From: Bacteroidia bacterium Ga0077558
GTDB lineage: Bacteria; Bacteroidota; Bacteroidia; Chitinophagales; Chitinophagaceae
Length of the DNA stretch: 64,000 nucleotides
Reading direction: 5' to 3'
NCBI GenBank assembly: GCA_001464625.1
Contig: LNFJ01000004.1
Coordinates: 1 to 64,000 of the forward strand
In this document: piece after piece, positions 16,974-25,700 of the stretch
Layout of the letters: each line of letters begins with the position of its first letter
Position numbering within the stretch: position 1 is the stretch's first letter
Program-made: the position numbers and the translations under genes
The notes under the pieces: generated by a model
What the model was told of the DNA's origin: nothing
What the model saw: only the letters and a program-made list of their open reading frames with translations
The model's database searches: none

Positions 16974-17825
16974 ATGAAAGAAATTATAACTCCCTGCATC
17001 TGGTTCAATAACCAGGCCGACGAAGCAGCTTCGTTTTACTGTTCTGTACTGGCAAATACAAAAATTGCAGCACAATCACCCTTTGTGACAGAACTGAATA
17101 TTTCCGGTCATCGGTTTACCCTGTTAAATGGTGGACCAAAGTATCAACCCAATCCTTCAATTTCTTTCTTTTACATCTGCGAAACAATGGAAGAAATACA
17201 ACAAATCTGGAATTCGTTTGCTGATGGTGGAAAGGTGTTAATACCATTGGATAAATATCCCTGGAGTGAAAAGTATGGATGGGTTACTGACCGTTACGGA
17301 ATCTCCTGGCAACTTGCATTTGGCAAGATTACTGATGTAGGGCAAAAGATAACCCCCACTTTTTTATTTACCGGTAAGCAATATGGCCAGGCTGAAGAAG
17401 CGATGACAGCTTATACCTCTATTTTTAAAGATACCGGAATAGATGGCATTTCCCGGTATGGAGCAAATGATTCACCAGATAAAGGAGGCAAAATAAAGCA
17501 TGCACAGTTTACATTGAACGGTCAAAAATTTATGATGGAAGAAAGTGCTCAGCCTCACAAATTTATTTTTAGTGAAGGGGTTTCTCTTACTATTCATTGC
17601 GAAACTCAAGAAGAGATAGACTATTACTGGCAGAGGCTGACTGAAAGCGGTGAAGAAAGTATGTGTGGGTGGCTGAAAGATAAGTTTGGCGTATCGTGGC
17701 AGGTTGTTCCAAATGTGTTGGAGAAAATTATGAATGACCCTGCAAAAGCAGGTAAAGCAGCGCAGGCATTTATGAGTATGCGAAAGCTGGATATTGAGCA
17801 AATTGTTCAGGCTTCAATTTCCTGA
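16974..17825 (+). CDS. two-domain VOC-family (PhnB / 3-demethylubiquinone-9 methyltransferase-like) protein
   Basis: 283 residues made of two consecutive PhnB-type modules. The first (about 1-125) begins ITPCIWFNNQADEAASFYCS and ends YPWSEKYGWVTDRYGISWQLA. The second (about 133-270) begins TPTFLFTGKQYGQAEEAMTAYTSIF and ends WLKDKFGVSWQVVP. Despite the family name, these are not methyltransferases by sequence, and the ligand is unknown. It stands between the AraC regulator and the exported AHSA1 protein, all on the plus strand. Confidence 0.85.
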   Translation: MKEIITPCIWFNNQADEAASFYCSVLANTKIAAQSPFVTELNISGHRFTLLNGGPKYQPNPSISFFYICETMEEIQQIWNSFADGGKVLIPLDKYPWSEKYGWVTDRYGISWQLAFGKITDVGQKITPTFLFTGKQYGQAEEAMTAYTSIFKDTGIDGISRYGANDSPDKGGKIKHAQFTLNGQKFMMEESAQPHKFIFSEGVSLTIHCETQEEIDYYWQRLTESGEESMCGWLKDKFGVSWQVVPNVLEKIMNDPAKAGKAAQAFMSMRKLDIEQIVQASIS

Positions 17826-17877
17826 ATACCTGAATGTTTGTTAAACTTATCTTCTTTATTTTTTTACACAAAAAACA

Positions 17878-18876
17878 ATGTTAAAGTATAGCAATTTAAT
17901 TCTGGCCATTTTAATTGTGATAAGCAATTTTGCTCTTGCACAAGAACAAAAATCAAAAAGTATGGACAGTTCAACAATGACCCTTACAAAAACATTTAAT
18001 GTACCATTAGAAATGTTGTGGAAAGCATGGAGCCATGCAGATTATGTAAAACAATGGTGGGGCCCGGAAGGCTTTACAGCACCTATGGCAGACATTAATC
18101 TTAAAAAAGACAGCACTTCACTTGTATGTATGCGTTCGCCTGATGGATTTGAAATCTATAACAGTTGGACGTATACCCAAATACTACCCATGTACAGCAT
18201 TGAGTTTGTACAGCACTTTACAGATAAGGATGGGAATAAGTTAAACCCTGCTGCTATCGGGCTACCGCCAGGTATTCCTGAAGCTGTGCCTCATGTTATC
18301 CGCTTTGAGGATATGGGTAATGGAGCTACTAAATTAACTGTAACCGAATCAGGATATTCGTCATCACAAGTTGTGGAGATATCTAAAGCCGGTATGCTCC
18401 AATGTCTGACTAAAATGGAAAAGTTATTAGAAAAGGAAAAGGCCAATGGAGTACAGAAATCCGTTATTAAGCAGTTAGCAATAAACACTACTCCTGCAAA
18501 ACTGTGGAAAGTATTGACAAGTCCGGAAGCAATCAAGCAATGGCTTGGTGGTGCAAATACTGAATCGTCGTGGACATCGGGCTCGCCAATAACCTTTACC
18601 GGTAATTGGAACGGAAAAGAATATAAAGACAAAGGAGTCGTATTACAGTTTATTCCAGAAAAGGTTTTTCAGTTTAGTTATTGGAGTAGTTTTTCCGGAT
18701 TGCCAGACAGCACCGAGAATTATTCAATCATCAGGTTAGAAATTGTTCCGAAAGATAAATCGGTCTTGTTGATTTTATCGCAAAGTAATTTTGCTACGGC
18801 AACTATGTATGAGCATTCTGCTAAAAATTGGGATGAATCATTACAAGTAATATTAGCATCGTCTGAAAAAAAATAG
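17878..18876 (+). CDS. exported protein with two AHSA1/SRPBCC domains
   Basis: 332 residues. A clear signal peptide (MLKYSNLILAILIVISNFALAQ) precedes two START-like AHSA1 modules. Module one, about 30-180, contains LEMLWKAWSHADYVKQWWGPEGF. Module two, about 198-330, contains AKLWKVLTSPEAIKQWLGG and KEYKDKGVVLQFIPEKVFQFSYW. AHSA1 domains are normally cytosolic and bind hydrophobic ligands or Hsp90-type clients, so a secreted tandem version is unusual. It ends block 2, with the stop codon only 3 bp from the convergent traI stop. Confidence 0.82.
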   Translation: MLKYSNLILAILIVISNFALAQEQKSKSMDSSTMTLTKTFNVPLEMLWKAWSHADYVKQWWGPEGFTAPMADINLKKDSTSLVCMRSPDGFEIYNSWTYTQILPMYSIEFVQHFTDKDGNKLNPAAIGLPPGIPEAVPHVIRFEDMGNGATKLTVTESGYSSSQVVEISKAGMLQCLTKMEKLLEKEKANGVQKSVIKQLAINTTPAKLWKVLTSPEAIKQWLGGANTESSWTSGSPITFTGNWNGKEYKDKGVVLQFIPEKVFQFSYWSSFSGLPDSTENYSIIRLEIVPKDKSVLLILSQSNFATATMYEHSAKNWDESLQVILASSEKK

Positions 18877-18878
18877 AC

Positions 18879-19559
18879 CTATTTCCCAATCCCATACAAC
18901 CTTCTCACATACTCAATCTCACCTCTTTCGTTTGCCCGTTGCAAACTCAACATTTTATTTTGGTTATTGAAATCTTTCAAATCAACATACTGTTGTTCCA
19001 GGTTATCAGATACGGTATTTATTATTTCCAATCGTTTGGCATCACTCATTTGTGTGGCAAAAGCATTTACTACCAAAAATAGCTGGTCTATGCTTTTCAG
19101 GCTTTCAGCCATCATACCAGAATAGATGTTGTACATATAATCCAATTCATCAGCAGTAAAGTTTTTATCTTGTTTAAATAAAGCCCAGGCGCCTTTGTAT
19201 TCATTTATCATCTGCACTTGCCTTTCTATTATATCTTTTACCCGGTTGTAATAGGCCAGCGCCGCTTTTACTTTCCATAATTCCTGGAAATAATCATCAT
19301 AGAGCTTACGCTGCTTTTCCACCCAGTCCTTAATCTCATTCAGCTTCAACTGGCTCATTTTATTTTCCAATGTTTTCTGAGCATTCTGCAGCCAGATGGT
19401 TTTGTTCTGCAGCCGCTGCATTTGCAGGTCAAGAGCTTTAATTACTTTTTTAACTGCAGCCTTTATAATTTCTGTAATGGGGTCTTGAGCTTTCAATTCC
19501 TGTATTGGCAAGAACATACAGCACATACTCAAACCCACAACTGCCAATAATCTTATCAT
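18879..19559 (-). CDS. traI: conjugative transposon TraI-like exported protein (DUF4141 type)
   Basis: 226 residues with a signal peptide (MIRLLAVVGLSMCCMFLPIQELKAQ) and long amphipathic helices or coiled coil (QMQRLQNKTIWLQNAQKTLENKM). Position (after traG, on the way to traJ) and length fit TraI of Bacteroides elements, a VirB5-like candidate. The C-terminus (NKMLSLQRANERGEIEYVRRLYG) matches the two paralogues upstream of traJ. In typical elements traI is followed directly by traJ; here cargo block 2 and the two paralogues lie in between. Confidence 0.75.
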   Translation of the reverse strand: MIRLLAVVGLSMCCMFLPIQELKAQDPITEIIKAAVKKVIKALDLQMQRLQNKTIWLQNAQKTLENKMSQLKLNEIKDWVEKQRKLYDDYFQELWKVKAALAYYNRVKDIIERQVQMINEYKGAWALFKQDKNFTADELDYMYNIYSGMMAESLKSIDQLFLVVNAFATQMSDAKRLEIINTVSDNLEQQYVDLKDFNNQNKMLSLQRANERGEIEYVRRLYGIGK

Positions 19560-19565
19560 AATCTC

Positions 19566-19949
19566 TTATTTTATTTTTTTAAACTTATTGGTTCCATCAA
19601 ATAGTATTTTCTCTTTTATGTCAAATGAATAGTGGTCTAATGTTTCTGCTTCTTCCAGCAATTTCGTTTCCGTGTTGTAAATTCCCGATGTTTCCTTCAC
19701 CTTGTATTCAGGAACATTGGCTTCACCTTCCACTTGCCGGATATAGTGCCAGCGGTTTTGAATTTTAAACTCCTTTGCTGCCGGGTTCTGTACGGAGATA
19801 ATGAGAGTGTCAAATTCTTTTCCAAATTCATTTTGCTCGGTTCTTATGTAAGTACCAGGAATAAAGTCTATGGTAGCATCTTTTTCGAGAGAACTACAGC
19901 CTGATAATAAAATCGACCCGATTGCCGTAAGAAGATTGATTAATTTCAT
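19566..19949 (-). CDS. small lipoprotein in the traG unit
   Basis: The ATG at 19949 gives 127 residues with a lipoprotein signal (MKLINLLTAIGSILLSGCSS, lipobox LSGC). The 19 extra codons in the track ORF would hide this signal and overlap the MT-A70 gene, so I reject them. The mature part is a small beta-rich domain (FIPGTYIRTEQNEFGKEFDTL, then WHYIRQVEG), not recognised. It sits 12 bp after the MT-A70 stop and 7 bp before traI, so it probably takes part in, or protects, the transfer complex at the outer membrane. Confidence 0.65.
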   Translation of the reverse strand: MKLINLLTAIGSILLSGCSSLEKDATIDFIPGTYIRTEQNEFGKEFDTLIISVQNPAAKEFKIQNRWHYIRQVEGEANVPEYKVKETSGIYNTETKLLEEAETLDHYSFDIKEKILFDGTNKFKKIK

Positions 19950-19960
19950 AAAAAGAGAAT

Positions 19961-20512
19961 TTAAAGATGATTGAAATAATTTATTTCGTTCCCAAATTGA
20001 TGCCATTGTTCTCTTTTCTCTCTGCTAAACACATCAATTTTTTTCATTCCCGGATATAATTTCTCCACCATTTCATAAGCAAAGTCAGGCTTTCGGCTAT
20101 GTTCCCTGGGTTTAGCGGTAAATACGGTTTTGTATGTTCCCCGATACTCCTTTGCCGGATGCAGTAATTGAGGTTTGTAGTACCAAATCAAATATTCATG
20201 TGAGTAACGAACGGTAAATGCAGGAGCCACTCCATTTTGTTTATCCCATATCATTCGGCAATGTCTTTTATAATTTCTTTCTATCATGTGTTCTTCACAA
20301 TCCAGTAAAAATTGTTCAATCGTCCACATAAATACACAATGAGGCATACTACAGCGGCTAAATATTTCTTTATCCAGCAACATAAATATTTCTTTCGTAG
20401 GCATGGTGGCATAATTCATTTTACACCCTTGATTTGGTCTTACACTTCGCCTTCCACCTTTTACTTTATCCCATGGCGGGTCAATCATCAGTATTTGGTA
20501 TGGGCCTTTCAA
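19961..20512 (-). CDS. MT-A70-family N6-adenine methyltransferase
   Basis: 183 residues. The catalytic motif DPPW lies at about residues 11-14 and the S-adenosylmethionine-binding region is in the C-terminal half (KPREHSRKPDFAYEMVEKLYPG). MT-A70 proteins methylate adenine N6 in DNA or RNA; on mobile elements they usually act on DNA. The start is TTG, overlapping the traG stop codon (TTGA), since no ATG occurs before DPPW. It lies between traG and the lipoprotein gene, inside the transfer operon. Protection of the transferred DNA from host restriction is a reasonable inference, not shown. Confidence 0.85.
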   Translation of the reverse strand: MKGPYQILMIDPPWDKVKGGRRSVRPNQGCKMNYATMPTKEIFMLLDKEIFSRCSMPHCVFMWTIEQFLLDCEEHMIERNYKRHCRMIWDKQNGVAPAFTVRYSHEYLIWYYKPQLLHPAKEYRGTYKTVFTAKPREHSRKPDFAYEMVEKLYPGMKKIDVFSREKREQWHQFGNEINYFNHL

Positions 20513-22974
20513 ACCGCCATTCCGTTTTCCTGAGTTCTTTCCAGTCTTATATCTTCTGCCAAAGCCTTAATTCCTTTTTCTATATCTCCCCCAAATTTTG
20601 CAGCATAACCCTGTACTTTCACTTTTTCCTTTTCTTCCGTTGTATATGCCAGGTATTCTTCCGGCGACACTTCTGTACGATAAACTTTGCTTAATACTCC
20701 ACCAAGTGAAATAAAGACCTCTTTATATTTTTTTGTTGGGTCATTGGCTTTATTGATTGATAATACCAATGCCTTTTCTTTTTCGGTCAATCCCAGCAAT
20801 TCTTGTATCTGGTCAAACTTGTTTTGATACTTACTTTGGTCTAATAATATTTTACAATCACTGTTATTAATAATTGCCTGCTTTACCACTGGAGAAGAAA
20901 TAATGTCTTCTACTTCCTGAGTAACTACAATCGCTTCACCAAAGAACTTTCGCACTGTTTTAAACAGGTACTTAATATATTCTGCCATACCTTCTTTAGC
21001 TATTGCTTTCCAGGCTTCTTCAATCAAAATCATTTTACGAATGCCCTTTAGCTTTCTCATTTTGGAAATAAACACTTCCATGATGATGATGGTTACCACA
21101 GGAAAAAGAATGGGATGGTCTTTGATATTATCCAGTTCAAATACTATAAAGCGTTGCTGCAGTAAATCCAGATTCTCTTTTGCATTCAACAGATAATCAA
21201 ACTCGCCACCTTTGTAATATGGCCGCAGCACATACAGAAAATTGGACACATCAAAATCTTTATCTTTTACATTATCATCTTTCAGCACCGCTACAAAATC
21301 ATCTTTCAAAAATTCATAGAAACTATCAAAGCAGGGAAATAATTTGTTATCGTTCTCTACTTTCTCAAAATATAGTTGCAGGGCATTTGAAAGAGCCACA
21401 TACTCACTTCGGTTAAAGGTTTCATTATCTTTTTTCCACAGAGCTAGTAGCAATGTCTTGATACTTTCCTTTTTCTCTGTGTCCAGTATATCACCCTCGC
21501 CAATATAAAACGGGTTGAACTTAATGGGTTTGGTTTCCGAATAGGTGAAATAATATCCGTTCACCATGTCACATAAGCCTTTATAGGAATGGCCTACATC
21601 TACCAGCACAATATGTGTGCCCTTTTCGTAGTAACTCCTTACCATGTGGTTGGTAAAAAATGATTTTCCGCTGCCGGATGGCCCCAAAATAAACTTGTTT
21701 CTATTGGTGCAGATGCCTTTATCCATTGGTTCATCCGAAATATCCACATGGATGGGTTTACCTGAAAGACGGTCGCCCAAACGGATGCCGATGGGGCTGA
21801 CAGAGGAACGATAATTAGTTTCAAGATTTAAAAAACAACAGGCTTGCGGACTGAAGGTATCGAATGTATCATTCATTGGAAAGTCGGCAGCATTGCCCGG
21901 AATACCTGCCCAGAATATTTGTGCCGAACCTTCTGTTTCCAGTTTGGGTGTGCCGTCCATTTGAGTAAGAGCCGAGGAACACAAATTTCTGATGTTCTTC
22001 AGTTCCTCCTTATTATTTGTCCATGCCAATAAATTGAAATGGGCTTTTACCGGCAATCGTTGTTCACTGATGGCTTCATTCAAAAAATCATCTGTTGCCT
22101 GTTTGCTGATGGCATTTTCTCTGCTGTAAGCAGAAAGTGATTGCAGCCGTAGTCTTTTACTTTCTAATTTCTGCATTGTTTTCTGCACATCCTCAATAAA
22201 CACATACTGATTGTAAATATGATTGCAGGAAAGCAACTGACCAACAGGTGATGCAAAGCCTACGCTGAATTTTGTTTTATCAGTGGAGTACTTATCATAG
22301 TTAATCCTTGAGCCGCACAATGCTGGTACAAATTCTGCGTCTGCCATTGTGTAAAGCTGGCAATGGTTTTCACCAATCTTCCATTCTGGTTTAAATTCAA
22401 TATCTCTTAGTACAACAGAATCATTCCCAAGGTTGAGATAACGAAGAACAAAATCAGCCAGGTGTTCATTCTCAATTTGCTTCATACTTACACAAGCACT
22501 ATCAGTTAGTATTTTTTGAAACTGTCCTACATGGTTCATAAAATCATGAAAGTGTTTCGGCTTTAGGGTTTCTTCCGGCACAATTGTTTTGCGGAGCAGG
22601 CTACTGAAAATTGAAGAACCTGACTTTCTATTTGCAGGTTTCTTTGTAAGCATGATATAACAGCGATGGTCTAAGTAAGGCCGTTCATTAAAGAAGCGGT
22701 CGCTGCTTCTGGTGAGAAAACTGTTGTCTTCCTGAATAAATGAAGGTTTATATTTTGCTTCAGTAAACCAATCCTGCTTGTGCAGTACACTATTAACCGG
22801 TAATACTTTTATAGCTTTTATCCAGGCATGATGAAAAGCCTCGTATTCATCATTACTCATCGTAAACAGTTCGGGCAACTGCACTTCAAACACTATGGTT
22901 ACATCACCCATTTTAGAGAGGATGGCATTGTGCTCAATGGCATATATAGGTAATATCTCATTCAGATTTTTCAT
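20509..22974 (-). CDS. traG: TraG-family conjugation ATPase (VirB4-like)
   Basis: 821 residues, the usual TraG length. Walker A GPSGSGKS at about 431-438 and a Walker B-like MILIEEAWKA near 664 are clear. The N-terminal half (LPIYAIEHNAILSKMGDVTIVF at the start) matches the Bacteroidetes TraG domain. It powers assembly of, and transport through, the mating-pair channel. Its start overlaps traF by 17 bp and its stop overlaps the MT-A70 start. This is the strongest marker that the region encodes conjugation. Confidence 0.95.
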   Translation of the reverse strand: MKNLNEILPIYAIEHNAILSKMGDVTIVFEVQLPELFTMSNDEYEAFHHAWIKAIKVLPVNSVLHKQDWFTEAKYKPSFIQEDNSFLTRSSDRFFNERPYLDHRCYIMLTKKPANRKSGSSIFSSLLRKTIVPEETLKPKHFHDFMNHVGQFQKILTDSACVSMKQIENEHLADFVLRYLNLGNDSVVLRDIEFKPEWKIGENHCQLYTMADAEFVPALCGSRINYDKYSTDKTKFSVGFASPVGQLLSCNHIYNQYVFIEDVQKTMQKLESKRLRLQSLSAYSRENAISKQATDDFLNEAISEQRLPVKAHFNLLAWTNNKEELKNIRNLCSSALTQMDGTPKLETEGSAQIFWAGIPGNAADFPMNDTFDTFSPQACCFLNLETNYRSSVSPIGIRLGDRLSGKPIHVDISDEPMDKGICTNRNKFILGPSGSGKSFFTNHMVRSYYEKGTHIVLVDVGHSYKGLCDMVNGYYFTYSETKPIKFNPFYIGEGDILDTEKKESIKTLLLALWKKDNETFNRSEYVALSNALQLYFEKVENDNKLFPCFDSFYEFLKDDFVAVLKDDNVKDKDFDVSNFLYVLRPYYKGGEFDYLLNAKENLDLLQQRFIVFELDNIKDHPILFPVVTIIIMEVFISKMRKLKGIRKMILIEEAWKAIAKEGMAEYIKYLFKTVRKFFGEAIVVTQEVEDIISSPVVKQAIINNSDCKILLDQSKYQNKFDQIQELLGLTEKEKALVLSINKANDPTKKYKEVFISLGGVLSKVYRTEVSPEEYLAYTTEEKEKVKVQGYAAKFGGDIEKGIKALAEDIRLERTQENGMAV

Positions 22975-23293
22975 TGAGCAACTGCTTTTTCAATCTCACT
23001 TTTGAATAACTTTTTATCACATCAGGCACCGAACGCCGGGCTATCTTTTTCATCATGCCATGTTCACCATAAGTGCGGCTGAGTTTATAGATACGCATAA
23101 ATAAAGCGGTAGTCAATACAGTAATAAAAGGCAGGCAAAAAAAGATACCCAGGCCGCTGATGTAGAGTATTGCAAATAGTATCAGCAACACCACTAAGCC
23201 ACCGCCCAGGTACCAGATATATTGGGCTTTGAGCCCTTTAAACTCAATGCTTCGGTTGATGCCTTTGTTGATTTGATAGACGGAGTTGCTCAT
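22958..23293 (-). CDS. traF: conjugative transposon protein TraF (DUF4133, VirB3-like)
   Basis: 111 residues. The DUF4133 signature is readable: MSNSVYQINKGINRSIEFKGLKAQYIWYLGGG, two adjacent membrane segments (about 28-70) and a C-terminal KIARRSVPDVIK. It is a small inner-membrane partner of TraG, like VirB3 with VirB4. First gene of the traF-traG-MT-A70-lipoprotein-traI unit. Element C lies only 14 nt upstream of its start, which implies a very short 5' leader. Confidence 0.9.
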   Translation of the reverse strand: MSNSVYQINKGINRSIEFKGLKAQYIWYLGGGLVVLLILFAILYISGLGIFFCLPFITVLTTALFMRIYKLSRTYGEHGMMKKIARRSVPDVIKSYSKVRLKKQLLNEKSE

Positions 23294-23306
23294 AAATAGA
23301 AGGAAA

Positions 23307-23357
23307 GCAAATAATTTTCCAAATGTGAGGGGGATGGGGTAAGAGAGGTAGGGCTAC
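23307..23357 (-). promoter_or_regulatory. tra unit upstream element, copy C (traF)
   Basis: Plus-strand GCAAATAATTTTCC, 16 nt, GGGTAAGAGAGGTAGGGCTAC. It is the copy closest to the consensus of the four, 14 nt before the traF start. Confidence 0.75.
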
Positions 23358-23401
23358 TTGTATTTTTCAGTTCTTTAAAATTTTAAAGCCTAAAAAAATA
23401 T

Positions 23402-23447
23402 TTGCGCAGTCAAATAACTGCATTATATTTGCAGTCAAATAGCTGCA
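23402..23447 (+). promoter_or_regulatory. promoter with duplicated ArsR-type operator
   Basis: TTG (23402-23404), 19 nt, TATATTTG (23424-23431) is a perfect Bacteroidetes promoter. GCAGTCAAATAACTGCA (23406-23422) fills the spacer and GCAGTCAAATAGCTGCA (23431-23447) covers the start region. Each is a GCAG...CTGC dyad. The position predicts autorepression by the following ArsR-type protein. Confidence 0.75.
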
Positions 23448-23451
23448 TAAA

Positions 23452-23772
23452 ATGGAAATACGTAGAGATGTTTTTCAGGCAATAGCCGACCCAACACGAA
23501 GAGCAATATTGAGTTTAGTTGTTTTACAAGCAATGACACCGGGTGCAATTGCTGAGCAATTTGATTCTTCCCGACAAACGATTTCAAAGCATATTCAAAT
23601 TCTCACCGAATGTCAATTGCTGAAACAAGAACAAACAGGCCGGGAAATTTATTATCACTTAAACCCCAAAAAAATGAAAGAAATAGCCGACTGGTTAGCA
23701 CCGTTTACAAGAATGTGGGATGACCGATTTAGCCGTTTGGACAAAGTATTAAATAACTTAAAATCAAAATAA
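23452..23772 (+). CDS. ArsR-type winged-helix repressor
   Basis: 106 residues. The ArsR/SmtB-like winged helix is clear: [42 protein letters not shown] as the recognition helix, and [15 protein letters not shown] as the wing. No metal-binding Cys motif (CVC type) is present, so it likely belongs to the metal-independent group that pairs with AHSA1 proteins. It is followed directly (1 bp) by the AHSA1 gene. It has a close paralogue at 56892 on the chromosome side. First gene of cargo block 3. Confidence 0.9.
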   Translation: MEIRRDVFQAIADPTRRAILSLVVLQAMTPGAIAEQFDSSRQTISKHIQILTECQLLKQEQTGREIYYHLNPKKMKEIADWLAPFTRMWDDRFSRLDKVLNNLKSK

Positions 23773-23773
23773 A

Positions 23774-24271
23774 ATGACAACAACTAACAAAACTCAAGTA
23801 ATAGCGGAAACAGGTAAACAGGAAGTATTCATAATAAGAGAATTTGATGCACCAAGAGAATTGGTATTCAAAGCATTTTGTACACCTGAGATAATGGTAC
23901 AATTCTATGCGCCTTTTGGATTCAAGATGGAATTCAACTATGCTGATTATAAAAATGGTGGTTCATACAGTTGGTCACATTCTGACGGGGCAGACAAAAT
24001 ATATTGCACATTCAAAGGAGTGATTCATGAAATAGTTTCGCCAGAAAGAATTGTTCAAACCGCAGAGATGGAAGGTTTCCCAGAAGGCGGCCATGTGGTA
24101 TTAGAAGTTTGCACTTTTGAAACACTTCCTGACAATCGTACCAAGATGATTATCCAGGACATTTGCCGTTCAATTGCTGACCGTGACGAAATGGTAAAAA
24201 GCGGTTTTGAAAGTGGTTTGGTCGTAATTTTTGAGCAATTAGATGAATTATTAAAATCTGGTTTGAAGTGA
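23774..24271 (+). CDS. AHSA1/SRPBCC-domain protein
   Basis: 165 residues, one START-like AHSA1 domain: FDAPRELVFKAFCTPEIMVQFYAP at the N-terminal helix-grip, FKGVIHEIVSPERIVQTAEMEGFPEGGH in the middle and a long C-terminal helix. It is cytosolic and binds small hydrophobic ligands in characterised relatives. The ArsR-AHSA1 pair is a common bacterial arrangement whose inducer is unknown. Highly similar to the chromosomal 57208 protein (same order, same motifs), so the two modules are paralogous. Confidence 0.88.
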   Translation: MTTTNKTQVIAETGKQEVFIIREFDAPRELVFKAFCTPEIMVQFYAPFGFKMEFNYADYKNGGSYSWSHSDGADKIYCTFKGVIHEIVSPERIVQTAEMEGFPEGGHVVLEVCTFETLPDNRTKMIIQDICRSIADRDEMVKSGFESGLVVIFEQLDELLKSGLK

Positions 24272-24344
24272 CCAGGATAAACTCTATTTGTTAGCATGAA
24301 AACAATAAAGACCATAAGCATATAAACATTTAACCAAAGAGATT

Positions 24345-24728
24345 ATGAAGCAAAAAATCCTATTCGTTGTAAGTCTACTGTTCGGGCTTATGTTTGTAAA
24401 TGCGGGACTGAACAGTTTTTTCAACTACATGCCGATGCCTGAGAAAATGCCTGAAGGTTTGATAAAGACGTTCACTGGAATGATGGAAATCGTGTGGCTG
24501 TTGCCACTAATTGGAATTACTCAGATTGTTGGGGGAATACTATTTATCATCCCTAAGTATCGTGCCCTTGCTACGTTGATTATTTTCCCGGTTATGGTAG
24601 GCATAGTCCTCACTCATTTAACTGTAGCACCATCAGGTTTGCCGATAGCGCTTATCCTGTTTGCAATTAATATTTGGGTAATTGTAGAAAACCGTAAAAA
24701 ATATATGCCAATGATAAGGAATAAATGA
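24345..24728 (+). CDS. DoxX-like small membrane protein
   Basis: 127 residues with four predicted membrane helices (about 5-25, 45-68, 72-92, 98-118). The pattern VNAGLNSFFNYM, IGITQIVGGILFI and LTVAPSGLP follows the DoxX/DoxD-type four-helix family. DoxX-like proteins have been linked to redox and oxidative-stress functions in some bacteria, but the role is unproven here. It lies 73 bp after the AHSA1 gene and is probably part of the same ArsR-controlled unit. Confidence 0.75.
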   Translation: MKQKILFVVSLLFGLMFVNAGLNSFFNYMPMPEKMPEGLIKTFTGMMEIVWLLPLIGITQIVGGILFIIPKYRALATLIIFPVMVGIVLTHLTVAPSGLPIALILFAINIWVIVENRKKYMPMIRNK

Positions 24729-24761
24729 TTCGGTTAATCTTATAAAACAACAGAAAATAGT

Positions 24762-25151
24762 ATGATAAAGACAGAAGATATAACGCACTTTGCTCCAGAA
24801 CTACATATTCCCAACGGGACAATTGAAATTAATTTTTACAAAAAATTCGGAGCGACTGAAAATTTCTGCCTTCGCAACGACGATGGAAGCATTCACGTTG
24901 CTGAATTAGAAATCGACGGGGCTATTTTTCATATACACGAAACAATGCGTGACGCTCTTGAGCCAATAAGTGCTAAAGGAGTAACATCGGTTGTTGGCTT
25001 GTTTGTTCCTAATGTAGCGGAAGTAATGCAAAAGGCCATTCAGGCGGGAGCAACAGAAATTAATCCTACAACTGACCACGATTATGGTTACAGACAAGGA
25101 ATGTTTAAAGACCCGTTTGGACATTATTGGCAAATACAGAAAAAAATCTGA
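24762..25151 (+). CDS. VOC-family (PhnB-like) protein
   Basis: 129 residues, single VOC domain of the PhnB/YecM-like group: APELHIPNGTIEINFYKKFGATE at the start, VGLFVPNVAEVMQKAIQAGATEI in the middle and GMFKDPFGHYWQIQKK at the end. His and Glu candidates for metal binding are present (FHIHE, PFGHYW). Substrate unknown. It is 33 bp downstream of the DoxX-like gene, so the operon ArsR-AHSA1-DoxX-VOC is likely. Confidence 0.82.
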   Translation: MIKTEDITHFAPELHIPNGTIEINFYKKFGATENFCLRNDDGSIHVAELEIDGAIFHIHETMRDALEPISAKGVTSVVGLFVPNVAEVMQKAIQAGATEINPTTDHDYGYRQGMFKDPFGHYWQIQKKI

Positions 25152-25330
25152 TTGAATTATATTTGTCACTCAATAGCAGGATTATTAATTAACTATGTTA
25201 ACTTTTTTTAGGGCGGGTCAGCATAAAGCCTGTTCGACCTAACAGCAACTGCGACAGAGATTCGTTCGGCTATAAAGATTTGACCAGCGACTCCTTACAA
25301 TGTTCAAAAACAAACAGAAGCTTAAATAAA

Positions 25331-25660
25331 ATGAACTTGAATAATGTAAAAATGAACGTTATTGAAACAGCTGGTAACGGAATTGTAAATGACTTAACCA
25401 TTTTTACTTTTACTCAAACAGACAATCTTGTTTCAGCCACCTATTCTGGCGGACAAATACTGAAAGGATATCTGATTGGTACAGTAAAACAAAACAAACT
25501 GTCTTTTAGTTATTGCCAATTGCAAACAAACGGGGTAATGGACAATGGCCAGTCAGAGTGCGATATTTTGATTGAGAATGAAAAACTTAAGTTAGTAGAG
25601 CATTTTACTTGGGCGTCAAGAAACGGTGAAACAGGAATAAACATTTATCAGGAATTATAA
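25331..25660 (+). CDS. small conserved protein of the type often labelled N-acetylglutamate synthase
   Basis: About 109 residues from ATG 25331 (the track begins 17 codons earlier, in a region that looks non-coding). It follows the pattern YSGGQILKGYLIGTVKQNKLSFSYCQLQTNG...LVEHFTWASRNGETG. Relatives are labelled N-acetylglutamate synthase, but the protein has no acetyltransferase motif, so I treat that name as a mislabel. The sequence is a lipocalin-like run of beta strands. It is in cargo block 3, about 180 bp after the VOC gene. Confidence 0.6.
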   Translation: MNLNNVKMNVIETAGNGIVNDLTIFTFTQTDNLVSATYSGGQILKGYLIGTVKQNKLSFSYCQLQTNGVMDNGQSECDILIENEKLKLVEHFTWASRNGETGINIYQEL

Positions 25661-25700
25661 TTCTGGCAATAACATGTATATCCACAGAAACACAAGAGCA

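Noticed and set aside
25152-25330. GCCTGTTCGACCTAACAGC-like text resembling an integron attC site
   Set aside because: No matching inverse core site or paired arms were found, and other junctions in the block lack it.
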